Shown: one piece after another, positions 10,037 through 18,520 of the stretch | Layout of the letters: each line of letters starts with the position of its first letter | Numbering within the stretch: the first letter of the stretch is position 1 | Origin: Phycisphaerae bacterium | GTDB taxonomy: Bacteria; Planctomycetota; Phycisphaerae; Sedimentisphaerales; Anaerobacaceae | DNA: 64,000 nucleotides | Assembly (NCBI GenBank): GCA_028714255.1 | Contig: JAQTMR010000001.1 | Location: 186,001-250,000 of the forward strand | Reading direction: 5' to 3' | Made by a program: the position numbers and the translations under genes | Notes under the pieces: model-generated | The model's database searches: none | What the model saw: only the letters and a program-made list of their open reading frames with translations | Told to the model about the DNA's origin: nothing

Positions 10037-11070
10037 CTTTGATACCCGACTTTTTTATTGTATCGCGCCAATAACAAAAGGAACACAGGACCTCCTATCA
10101 CTGCTGTTATAACACCGACCGGAAACTGAGCCGGTGCGATTATCACACGGGCAATCGTGTCGCAGATAACCACAAAAGCCGCTCCGACAAACGCGCTCGC
10201 CGGCAGCAACTGCCGATGGTCCGGCCCCAGAACCAACCGAACAGAATGCGGAACAATCAGGCCGACAAAACCAACCAGCCCGCTTAAGCCCACAGCCACT
10301 GCCGTAATAAATGAAGCCAGTGCAAACGCGGTGAAAGTAACCACGCGGGGATTTACGCCGAGCGATTGCGCATCCTTAGTGCCGAAAGTCAGAACATTCA
10401 GCTTTTGACAAATTGCGAATAATCCCAAAATGCCTGCCACAATAAAAACAGCGCTCGTCAGCAGAGTCGAGAAATCCCTTTCACCGATATTGCCCATAAG
10501 CCAGTATATCGTTGTCCGAAGCTGCTGGCTGTCAATCAGTGAGGTCAGAAGCATTATCACCGCCGAGAAAAACGCGTTTACAACAACGCCGGCCAAAAGC
10601 AGACTGGTTACGCCCGAACCGCCTGCCAAATGCCCAACCAGCCAAACAAGCCAGACTGTCCCCAGCGCAAACAAAAACGCAAAGACCGAGATTGAAGCCC
10701 CCGACCCGAAAACACTCAAACCACCCGCACCGAGCAGAACCGCCGTTATCACGCCCAGCGCAGCTCCGCTGGATATACCCAGAATATAAGGCTCCGCTAA
10801 TGGATTGCGCAAAATCGCCTGAAGCGCGACGCCGCTCGCCGCCAAAGCCGCCCCGACGAGCGCAGCGAGAATTATTCGCGGGATGCGGACCCTGACGTAA
10901 ATATCATAATCAATATTCGTCCCTGCGGCGATACCCGGACCATCTAAAACGGAACCGAGAGAAATTTTCTGCGTCCCGATAAGCGAACATACAAACATTA
11001 CTGCCGCCAGTAAAGCTGCACACAGGATTAGCCGGATTATCAAACGTCTTGGCGTAAGCAATTCCGTCAT
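10027..11070 (-). CDS. FecCD-family ABC transporter permease (BtuC-like)
   Basis: ALVGAALAASGVALQAILRNPLAEPYILGISSGAALG and GFVGLIVPHSVRLVLGPDHRQLLPASAFVGA are FecCD hallmarks. Confidence 0.95.
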   Translation of the reverse strand: MTELLTPRRLIIRLILCAALLAAVMFVCSLIGTQKISLGSVLDGPGIAAGTNIDYDIYVRVRIPRIILAALVGAALAASGVALQAILRNPLAEPYILGISSGAALGVITAVLLGAGGLSVFGSGASISVFAFLFALGTVWLVWLVGHLAGGSGVTSLLLAGVVVNAFFSAVIMLLTSLIDSQQLRTTIYWLMGNIGERDFSTLLTSAVFIVAGILGLFAICQKLNVLTFGTKDAQSLGVNPRVVTFTAFALASFITAVAVGLSGLVGFVGLIVPHSVRLVLGPDHRQLLPASAFVGAAFVVICDTIARVIIAPAQFPVGVITAVIGGPVFLLLLARYNKKVGYQRWV

Positions 11071-11993
11071 TTTGCCAATGGCTCCTGCTCCCCTTTTGAC
11101 CTAAGGCATTGCGCGACAGCCTCTACCCCCTGCCCGACGCGAGGACCAAGGCGAAGCACCGTATCGGGATTGATAACATAAATCCTTTTGTTCTTTACCG
11201 CAGACAGATTTACAAACCTGCCCCAGAATTTCTCCGCTGCTCCCTGCTGTTTTGCCATATCCTCTGTACCCATCGCCGATTGAATTATCACTTCAGCGTT
11301 ACAGCCGATTATTTCCTCGGTCGATATCGAAGGGTACTGGTCGCCCGTAGGAGCTATTGCGTTTTGCCCACCCGCCAGCTCGATTATCTCATTTACGAAG
11401 GTATTCACACCCGCCACCCGAACAGGCTCGGTCTGTATGACCCACAGCACCTTGACTTTTGCGAGCGAAGAGGACGATTCCCTGATTCGGTCAAGTTGTT
11501 CCTTTAGACCATCAGCAAGCTGCTCAGCTTTTTCAGAGCAGCCCGCAGTCTGACCTATCGACCGAATCGCGGCGAAAAGTTCATCGATTGACTCGACCCG
11601 CAGCGAAAGAACGTTTAACCCCGCCCTTTTGAGTACCTGGGCCGTCTCATTTTGCTGAAGGAATGTCTCGCAGACAACTAAATCCGGTTTGGCCGCGATG
11701 ATTACTTCCGTGTTAGGCTGCCAAAATGTCCCCACCTTCGGTTTTGCCTTCGCCTCAATGGGCCAGTCGCAATTATTGGATACCGCCGCCACCCTGTCAC
11801 CAAGCCCCAAAGCAAAGATTATTTCCGTAAGATTGGGCGAGAGCGAAACAATTCTTTGCGGCACGGCCGTTCCGCTTAAATCATCGGCTCGGCCGGGCGT
11901 TGCCTTTGATACCGCCTGCCGATAAAGCCCAAAAACGAGAACCATTAAGCCAATTAAGACGAGCAGTAACAGAATTGTTTTTTTGCGAATCAT
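11067..11993 (-). CDS. ABC transporter substrate-binding protein (BtuF/FepB-like)
   Basis: QRIVSLSPNLTEIIFALGLGDRVAAVSNNCDWPIEAKAKPKVG typical of the cobalamin/iron-complex binding family. Confidence 0.92.
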   Translation of the reverse strand: MIRKKTILLLLVLIGLMVLVFGLYRQAVSKATPGRADDLSGTAVPQRIVSLSPNLTEIIFALGLGDRVAAVSNNCDWPIEAKAKPKVGTFWQPNTEVIIAAKPDLVVCETFLQQNETAQVLKRAGLNVLSLRVESIDELFAAIRSIGQTAGCSEKAEQLADGLKEQLDRIRESSSSLAKVKVLWVIQTEPVRVAGVNTFVNEIIELAGGQNAIAPTGDQYPSISTEEIIGCNAEVIIQSAMGTEDMAKQQGAAEKFWGRFVNLSAVKNKRIYVINPDTVLRLGPRVGQGVEAVAQCLRSKGEQEPLAK

Positions 11994-13771
11994 TTTCTTC
12001 CAAACTGTTTTTCGAGTTCAGCTGAAGTGAATTTTATTACCGTTGGCCTTCCGTGCGGACATCGGCTCACTCTTTCGGTCCTGTCCTTATCCGCAAGGAG
12101 TTGCTCTATTTCATTGTCGGAGAGCTTCTGTCCCGCCTTGATTGCCGCTTTGCACGCCGCCATATTCAACACCTCATCGAGCAGCCCTTCCGCATCGAGA
12201 CCGAGACCTTTATCAGTAAGTAAATCCAATAAATCCCGGACAAAATCCAGCGGCGATGCCTTTGACAATAAGCTCGGAAATGCCTGTATAGCGTAAGTCT
12301 TGGGGCCGAACGGCGTAATCTCTATTCCTAATTTTTCGAGCAGTTCTGTATTGGCACCGAGAGCATTGGCCTGTGCGTCTGTTAATTCGAAACTTTCAGG
12401 TATCAGCAGTTTCTGTGATTCGAGATTGCTTTCCCGCACCCGCCTGCACAATTCCTCATACATTATGCGTTCGTGAAGTGCGTGCTGGTCAACGATAATA
12501 AATCCGTCGTCAGCTTCTGCGATTATGAAGCTGTCGTGTATTTGCAAAAATTCTTTCGCCCCGACATACTGTGACTGCATAGTTTGGCTGTAAGTTTGCC
12601 CGCCTGCTGGATGCAGCAGAACGAATTGGTTTTTAGGTAGCACACCAAATTGCCGCTGCGTCTGAACAGTCTGGTGCTTCCTGAAGAATTCCGCCATCGC
12701 ACCGGCAACTTCCCCGCTTCGGTAGCCGGCAGACGAAACGCCTCCTTCTCCTGATGGCATCCTCGCCTGCATCTGCAGGTCTGTCCCCAAAAGTTTTTCC
12801 CGCAAAGCGCCGAGGACTTGTGAATGAACCAGATTGGCATTATAAAAACGCACCTCAATCTTGGTTGGGTGAACATTGACATCGTAATTTTCATAAGGCA
12901 TCTTAATAAACAAAAAAACAACGGGAAATCTGTTCGGCTCAATGCAGCCGCGATATGCCTCTTTGATTGCGTGCGAGATAAATTTATCGCGTATGAATCT
13001 GCCGTTCAGAAATACATATTGGAATTTGCTGTTCGTCCTCGAAATAGAGGGTTTGCCTAACAGAGCGGAAATATGCAGGTCTTTTTCACTGCTCTCGGTT
13101 TCAATTAAATCTTCGCCGAATTCATAAGAAGAAAACAGCTCAGCTATGCGCCCGCGAACGCCCTGCCCGCCCGACAGCAAATAAATCTCTTTACCGTTAT
13201 GATACAAAGCCATATCCAAACCATCGTTCGCAAGTGCGATGCGGATGAAATGCTCGGTGATATGTTCCATTTCGGTGTTAGCTGTCCGCAAAAATTTTCG
13301 TCTGGCAGGAAGTTTATAAAAGATGTCCCTGACCTGAATCGTTGTGCCGTAATCGGCGCTGGCCGGGCTGACATCGCTTTTGTCACCGCAGTCAACCTCA
13401 ACGCAACTGGCCCCGGGTGAATCTTTCATCCTGCTTACAGCTTTAACTTGCGATATCGAAGCAATGCTTGCCAAAGCCTCGCCCCTGAAACCGAGCGTTG
13501 ATATCCCCTGTAAATCTTCGCTTGTCTTTAGTTTGCTCGTGGCATGAGGCTCGAACGCGGCTGCGAGGTCGCCGCCGTCCATTCCGCAGCCGTCGTCGGT
13601 CACGGATATTAGTTTTCTGCCCCCGTCTTCGATGGATACGGTTATTTTTGTCGCCCCCGCGTCGATGCTGTTTTCCATCAATTCCTTGACCACGCTGGCG
13701 GGCCGCTCTATCACCTCGCCGGCGGCTATCATATTTATCATATTCTGGTCAAGAACCTTTATCTGTCCCAT
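11990..13771 (-). CDS. mutL: DNA mismatch repair protein MutL
   Basis: MGQIKVLDQNMINMIAAGEVIERPASVVKELMENSIDAGA, GFRGEALASIAS, C-terminal ACKAAIKAGQKLS...CPHGRPT. Confidence 0.97.
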   Translation of the reverse strand: MGQIKVLDQNMINMIAAGEVIERPASVVKELMENSIDAGATKITVSIEDGGRKLISVTDDGCGMDGGDLAAAFEPHATSKLKTSEDLQGISTLGFRGEALASIASISQVKAVSRMKDSPGASCVEVDCGDKSDVSPASADYGTTIQVRDIFYKLPARRKFLRTANTEMEHITEHFIRIALANDGLDMALYHNGKEIYLLSGGQGVRGRIAELFSSYEFGEDLIETESSEKDLHISALLGKPSISRTNSKFQYVFLNGRFIRDKFISHAIKEAYRGCIEPNRFPVVFLFIKMPYENYDVNVHPTKIEVRFYNANLVHSQVLGALREKLLGTDLQMQARMPSGEGGVSSAGYRSGEVAGAMAEFFRKHQTVQTQRQFGVLPKNQFVLLHPAGGQTYSQTMQSQYVGAKEFLQIHDSFIIAEADDGFIIVDQHALHERIMYEELCRRVRESNLESQKLLIPESFELTDAQANALGANTELLEKLGIEITPFGPKTYAIQAFPSLLSKASPLDFVRDLLDLLTDKGLGLDAEGLLDEVLNMAACKAAIKAGQKLSDNEIEQLLADKDRTERVSRCPHGRPTVIKFTSAELEKQFGRK

Positions 13772-14057
13772 AATTGTCTCATTGTATTCATTTCTTTGTG
13801 GAATTCCAGCGTTTTAATTAAGACACCGATTAACATAGGATTTACACTGAATTTTTTAAAATTAGTGTCTCCATGCCCTTTCGACCGCAATCAGGGCAGA
13901 CCTGGTGGCTAAAATCGACAGGATTCCATTTGACGTTTTCTAGCAAGCAGAGTAGGATTTCCGCTGGAGTTAAAAGATTTGGACAGAAAAGGATGGCTTG
14001 CGTTGACCAATTTATGCAGGCTGTATAATCGTTGGACGCATCGTAAAAGGGTGAGCT

Positions 14058-14558
14058 ATGGCTTGGGATCAATGGCAATACGAAGGAGACCGAAAAACGC
14101 TTGAGCAGTTTGTCCGCACTATGTTTGTTCGTCCAGAGATGAAGGAATTACTCAAGCAGTACTACTTTACTGAAGACCTTTCTGTTCTCCGGCAACTCGA
14201 TTTGCTCACCGGGGGTGATGGCACACCTACGAGCAATCTACAGATTATCCTTTCTCACAACAGGCGTCTTTTCGTGGATGCCGTACTGAATGTTCAAGAT
14301 TACCCAGACACACTCCGGCAAGAACTGACGCAAAAATATCCGGAGGTGATGCAACAACTTACAACCAGACACTCTGGCGTTGCCTCCAAACCTCCGGTGC
14401 TTCTGTTCGTAATCCTCGGAACTGCCATCGGAGCGACTCTGGCGCATTTTCTTGTCCATTTCATTTCATCACCTTGGAATGCAGTTGCAGGAGGCGTCTT
14501 TGGCGCCGTCTTGCTCGGAATCGGGTGGTCACGTGCATGGTCGCGGAAAATTACTTGA
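14058..14558 (+). CDS. Hypothetical protein with two C-terminal TM segments
   Basis: 166-aa ORF with soluble N-terminus and hydrophobic C-terminus (LLFVILGTAIGATLAHFLVHF; AVAGGVFGAVLLGIGW). Confidence 0.55.
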   Translation: MAWDQWQYEGDRKTLEQFVRTMFVRPEMKELLKQYYFTEDLSVLRQLDLLTGGDGTPTSNLQIILSHNRRLFVDAVLNVQDYPDTLRQELTQKYPEVMQQLTTRHSGVASKPPVLLFVILGTAIGATLAHFLVHFISSPWNAVAGGVFGAVLLGIGWSRAWSRKIT

Positions 14559-14644
14559 TGCGGTCTGATTGCAAAGACATACAAATATTGTGTAACTGCT
14601 TGAAAAAGCTGGTGCAAAAGAATAATTTTCAGTTTACGGTGTAA

Positions 14645-14821
14645 TTATTTGGCTTTAGCCATTTTAAGGGCTTGTTTGGCTGAAACACGGCAGCATTTGC
14701 CATTACGGTTTATAATAACATATTGGCCAAGCAATGTTTTTTTTCTTAGCTCTTCCTGCACAGCTTGTCGGAGACATTTGCCGGCTTCTATCGCCATTTT
14801 ACTTGGTCGCTTTGTAGTCAT
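14645..14821 (-). CDS. Small basic protein, 58 aa (below ORF-track cutoff)
   Basis: Hand translation: MTTKRPSKMAIEAGKCLRQAVQEELRKKTLLGQYVIINRNGKCCRVSAKQALKMAKAK*; protein-like composition, own start and stop. Confidence 0.4.
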   Translation of the reverse strand: MTTKRPSKMAIEAGKCLRQAVQEELRKKTLLGQYVIINRNGKCCRVSAKQALKMAKAK

Positions 14822-14843
14822 CTGACTGCCTTGAAATTACTGG

Positions 14844-14863
14844 ATTCCCGCCTTTGCGGGAAT
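14844..14863. repeat. Palindromic repeat family 3 (ATTCCCGC-loop-GCGGGAAT)
   Basis: Hairpin attcccgc cttt gcgggaat within TGGATTCCCGCCTTTGCGGGAATGACA; reverse complement matches the copy at 52366..52385 including flanks. Confidence 0.8.
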
Positions 14864-14932
14864 GACATTATTCGTGTATGTTCGTGTTAATTCGTGGTTA
14901 ATTTTTTATCTGCGTAATCAGCAATTAAACTT

Positions 14933-16501
14933 TTATTTTTCAAACAGCGACTCGCCGGTCATTTCTTCCGGCTTAGGCAGTTCCATCATTTCCAACAGCG
15001 TAGGCCCGACATCCGCCAGCCTTCCGCCCTGCCGTAACTTTCTGCCCTTATAGCGCTCATCGAATACAATCAAAGGCACATCACCCGTAGAATGACTCGT
15101 GAAAGGCTGGTTGGTTTCGAAATCCCACATTTTTTCGAAGTTGCCGTGGTCGGCGGTGACTATTGCCGCGCCGCCCATACCTTTAACTTTATCCAGGATT
15201 CTGCCTACGCACTGGTCCACCGCCTCGGCTGCTTTGACCGCCGCCGCCAACACGCCTGTATGACCGACCATGTCCGGATTGGCGAAATTTATTACTACTA
15301 CATCATATTTATTCGAATCCAGTCTTTCAAGCACCACATCGGCAACCTCGAAAGCCGACATCTCAGGCTTCAAGTCATAAGTCCGCACCCTCGGCGAAGG
15401 CACTATCTGCCTGTCCTCGCCCTTAAATGGCTTATCCGCATAATCGTTAAAAAAGAATGTAACATGCGCGTATTTTTCCGTCTCCGCACAGCGAAACTGC
15501 TTCAGTCCCAGCGAACCCCAGTATGCGCCTAAGATATTTTTCATCTTCGGCGGCTTCGGAAATGCCACCGGTGCCGGAATTGTTGCGTCGTATTCGGTCA
15601 TACATACGAAATATATATCAGGCTTGGTAGTCCTCGGAAAATCTTTGAAGTCAGGCTCGACAAACGCGCGGGTAATCTCACGAGGCCTGTCGCCGCGGAA
15701 ATTGAAAAATATCACGCCGTCGCCATCCTTGACAGTTGCTATCGGCTCGTTGTCCTCGTTCACAATACAGGTCGGCTCAATGAATTCATCCGTGACATCT
15801 CTCTCATAACTCTTTGCTACCGCCTCGGCCGCACCGCCGGCCTTAAGACCTTTACCTATCCTTATACAATCGTACGCCTTTTGCACACGGTCCCATCGGC
15901 TGTCACGGTCCATCGCGTAGAACCTGCCCATAACGCTCGCGATTTTGCCAGCGCCTATTTCCTGCACCTTCTTTTCTATATCAGCGATATAACCTGCACC
16001 GCTGTCAGGCGGAGAGTCCCGCCCATCGGTAAACGCGTGGATAAAAACTTCTTTTATATCATTCCTTTTCGCCAGTTCGAGCAGCCCGTACAGGTGGTCC
16101 AATAGCGAATGCACGCCGATATCACTGCAAAGTCCCATAACGTGCATCTTGCTGTTATTATCTTTCACGAACTTGATTAGATTCAGAAATTCCTTGTTTT
16201 CGAAGAACGACCCGTCGCGAATCGTCTTGCTTATTCTTACCGATTCCTGCGGTACAATCCTCCCTGCCCCGAGGTTTTGATGCCCCACCTCGCTATTGCC
16301 CATTGTTCCGTTCGGCAGGCCCACATCTTCGCCGCTCGTATGAATAAGTGTATTGGGAAATTCCGCCATCAGCATATCGTCCGTGGGCGTATTGGCCTGC
16401 TTAATGGCATTATATTTGTCCTCGGCACTATCAGGGTTATGGCCCCAGCCGTCACGGATAATCAGCACAAATGGCCTTCTTTTCAGAACTGCCTTCGCCA
16501 T
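14933..16501 (-). CDS. gpmI: 2,3-bisphosphoglycerate-independent phosphoglycerate mutase
   Basis: PFVLIIRDGWGHNP, MGNSEVGHQNLGAGRIVPQ, VMGRFYAMDRDSRWDR, TADHGNFEKM; start placed at internal Met (MAKAVLKRRPF). Confidence 0.95.
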   Translation of the reverse strand: MAKAVLKRRPFVLIIRDGWGHNPDSAEDKYNAIKQANTPTDDMLMAEFPNTLIHTSGEDVGLPNGTMGNSEVGHQNLGAGRIVPQESVRISKTIRDGSFFENKEFLNLIKFVKDNNSKMHVMGLCSDIGVHSLLDHLYGLLELAKRNDIKEVFIHAFTDGRDSPPDSGAGYIADIEKKVQEIGAGKIASVMGRFYAMDRDSRWDRVQKAYDCIRIGKGLKAGGAAEAVAKSYERDVTDEFIEPTCIVNEDNEPIATVKDGDGVIFFNFRGDRPREITRAFVEPDFKDFPRTTKPDIYFVCMTEYDATIPAPVAFPKPPKMKNILGAYWGSLGLKQFRCAETEKYAHVTFFFNDYADKPFKGEDRQIVPSPRVRTYDLKPEMSAFEVADVVLERLDSNKYDVVVINFANPDMVGHTGVLAAAVKAAEAVDQCVGRILDKVKGMGGAAIVTADHGNFEKMWDFETNQPFTSHSTGDVPLIVFDERYKGRKLRQGGRLADVGPTLLEMMELPKPEEMTGESLFEK

Positions 16502-16753
16502 AAACAGCAACCTTTCAATTAAAGCGACAAAAACGAGGCATTGCCTCGTTTGCATTCAGAGCCTGATAGGCCTCGCATTTTGCAGTCTATCACAAAACCG
16601 GGCCCCGTTGAAGTAACCGGATATGATATAACGCAGCGATAAATATGTCAAACATTTAGCAAAAACCCTGAAAAGCAAGAGGGTTTCCGTGCCGATAAAT
16701 CTGTAGTTAATGTGCAGAGTTTTGATTACCGGACAGAAAAAAGGAATGCTCAC

Positions 16754-17767
16754 ATGTCCAATAATATGGATGTCCGCTTTATAATCAAGTCTTATTTGAT
16801 GACTATGGTGGCCTTCTGTATAGGCATAACGGCTTTATTGTTCTCTGCCGGCTGCGGGCAGCAGCAACAATCGGTTGATTTATATGTTGACGCCGTAATG
16901 TACAAAGAGCTTAACCAAAATGAAACAGCCGTCGAAAAACTCAACTCGGCTGTAAAACTAAACAAAAATTTCTCGATGGCTTACTCCATGCTTGGCGAAA
17001 TTTACCAGGAGATGGAAGATTACGAAAAAAGCGCCGCCTCTTATGAAAAAGCTGCGGAACTGAACCCCTGGTCTTTCAAGGACTATTTCAGCCTCGGACA
17101 GGTTTACCAGATAATGAAAAACCCCGCCCAGGCAGCCGGTGCTTATGCCAAGGCCTGTGAAATTAAACCCGATTATCTGGAGGCACATATCAATGCCGCC
17201 AAATCCTACTATGAAATCGAAGATTACAGCAACGCCTTGATTTATGGCCATCGCGCCGAACAGCTCGACCCCAACATAGGCGAAATCCAGAAAATGCTCG
17301 GCAATATTTATGAATCGCGAAAAGATTATAAACAGGCCGCGGTATTTTATAAGCGCGCTCTGGAATTAGACACTAACAATCCCGATATTACCACTTCCCT
17401 CGCGGTCATGTATCTGAAAATCGGCGACAGCAACAGCGCGAAAGACTTGTTAACATCAGTAATACAAATCCAGCCTGACAATAACACTGCTTATAAACAT
17501 CTCGGATTCTGCTACTTACAGCTTAAAGATGTGGACAAAGCAATAGAAAGCTACGAGAAAGCAATCCAGATAAATGATAAGGATTGGGATTCGCATCGGG
17601 GACTCGGAATTGCTTATATATTAAAAGGAAAAAACCAGGACGTGATAACGGATGGCGCACTGAAGACAATGGCTCTCCAGCAGTGGCGCCTGTCTATGGA
17701 AATCAATCCCAAACAGCCCAATAGCGAAAAACTGCTTAACCTGATAGAATATTATTCGCAAAACTAA
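16754..17767 (+). CDS. TPR-repeat lipoprotein
   Basis: Repeated TPR units (SMAYSMLGEIYQEMEDYEKSAASYEKAAELNP...); N-terminal lipobox-like LLFSAGC; start at internal Met. Confidence 0.85.
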   Translation: MSNNMDVRFIIKSYLMTMVAFCIGITALLFSAGCGQQQQSVDLYVDAVMYKELNQNETAVEKLNSAVKLNKNFSMAYSMLGEIYQEMEDYEKSAASYEKAAELNPWSFKDYFSLGQVYQIMKNPAQAAGAYAKACEIKPDYLEAHINAAKSYYEIEDYSNALIYGHRAEQLDPNIGEIQKMLGNIYESRKDYKQAAVFYKRALELDTNNPDITTSLAVMYLKIGDSNSAKDLLTSVIQIQPDNNTAYKHLGFCYLQLKDVDKAIESYEKAIQINDKDWDSHRGLGIAYILKGKNQDVITDGALKTMALQQWRLSMEINPKQPNSEKLLNLIEYYSQN

Positions 17768-17820
17768 GAAAAGCCGCTTTGCAAAAACATTCCCAAATGT
17801 TATAAATGCGAAATGGCAAC

Positions 17821-17870
17821 TATTTACCAATTACCAATTACTATTTACCATTTACCATTTACCAATTTCT
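17821..17870. repeat. AT-rich short direct repeats (TTTACCA / TTACCAA units)
   Basis: tatttaccaattaccaattactatttaccatttaccatttaccaattt read directly. Confidence 0.8.
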
Positions 17871-17888
17871 AAGGATTATGCAGAATTG

Positions 17889-18452
17889 ATGAGGCAAGAA
17901 AATAACGCCCCGCCCGATTCAGCTCGGTCTCTTTTGAAGCATCGGCTTTCACTCCTGCCAGATTTGCCGGCTCAGCTTATTTTCTGGTCTATAGTGGTCC
18001 TCGGCATATCGCTGGACGTCTGGAGTAAGAAAGCCGTGTTTGACTGGCTCGAGAATCGAGACATCGTCCAAATCATACCCGGCGTCTTGCAATTGGTAAG
18101 GGCAGTCAACAATGGCGCAGCTTTTGGAATGTTCGCCGGGCACTCCTTTGGGCTGATTGCAATTTCATTCATAGCTCTAATAGTAATTTTTGCGGTTTTC
18201 CTCTTCGGCGGGGTCAGGCAAAGATTGGTTCACATTGCCCTCGGACTCTTCGCGGCAGGCGTTTGCGGCAATCTCTACGATAGAATATTTAACGATAGCC
18301 ACGTTCGTGATTTTATCGATGTTTATTATCGCGGGCACCATTGGCCCGCATTCAACGTCGCAGACAGTATGCTCTGCATCGCCGTCGGCTTGGGAATTAT
18401 TTCCTGCCTTTGGCCGCCCAAACAATCTTCCCAGCTTACGGAAACAACATAA
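17889..18452 (+). CDS. lspA: Lipoprotein signal peptidase (signal peptidase II)
   Basis: LVRAVNNGAAFGMFAG, CGNLYDRIF...VRDFIDVYYRGHHWPAFNVADS catalytic Asp motifs. Confidence 0.93.
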   Translation: MRQENNAPPDSARSLLKHRLSLLPDLPAQLIFWSIVVLGISLDVWSKKAVFDWLENRDIVQIIPGVLQLVRAVNNGAAFGMFAGHSFGLIAISFIALIVIFAVFLFGGVRQRLVHIALGLFAAGVCGNLYDRIFNDSHVRDFIDVYYRGHHWPAFNVADSMLCIAVGLGIISCLWPPKQSSQLTETT

Positions 18453-18455
18453 ATG

Positions 18456-18510
18456 TTTAGCCCTGCCGCTTGCGGCAGGAGTTTTTTAGCCACCTGCATT
18501 GCAGGGGGTT
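18456..18510. repeat. Two adjacent palindromes (family 2-like REP pair; first may act as terminator)
   Basis: TTTAGCCCTGCCGCTTGCGGCAGGAGTT (8-bp stem cctgccgc/gcggcagg) then TTAGCCACCTGCATTGCAGGGGGTT; both share TTAGCC...GG-TT edges with copies at 52 kb. The first is followed by a T-run. Confidence 0.6.
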
Positions 18511-18520
18511 ACCCAACAGT

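Noticed and set aside
11990-14057. Cobalamin riboswitch upstream of the mutL-importer operon
   Set aside because: No B12-box-like sequence or characteristic core seen upstream of mutL.
13842-14078. 78-aa minus-strand ORF ending VCPDCGRKGMETLILKNSV
   Set aside because: CxxC is suggestive, but it overlaps the start of the 14058 gene and has no recognisable family; could be a remnant, not supported enough to call.
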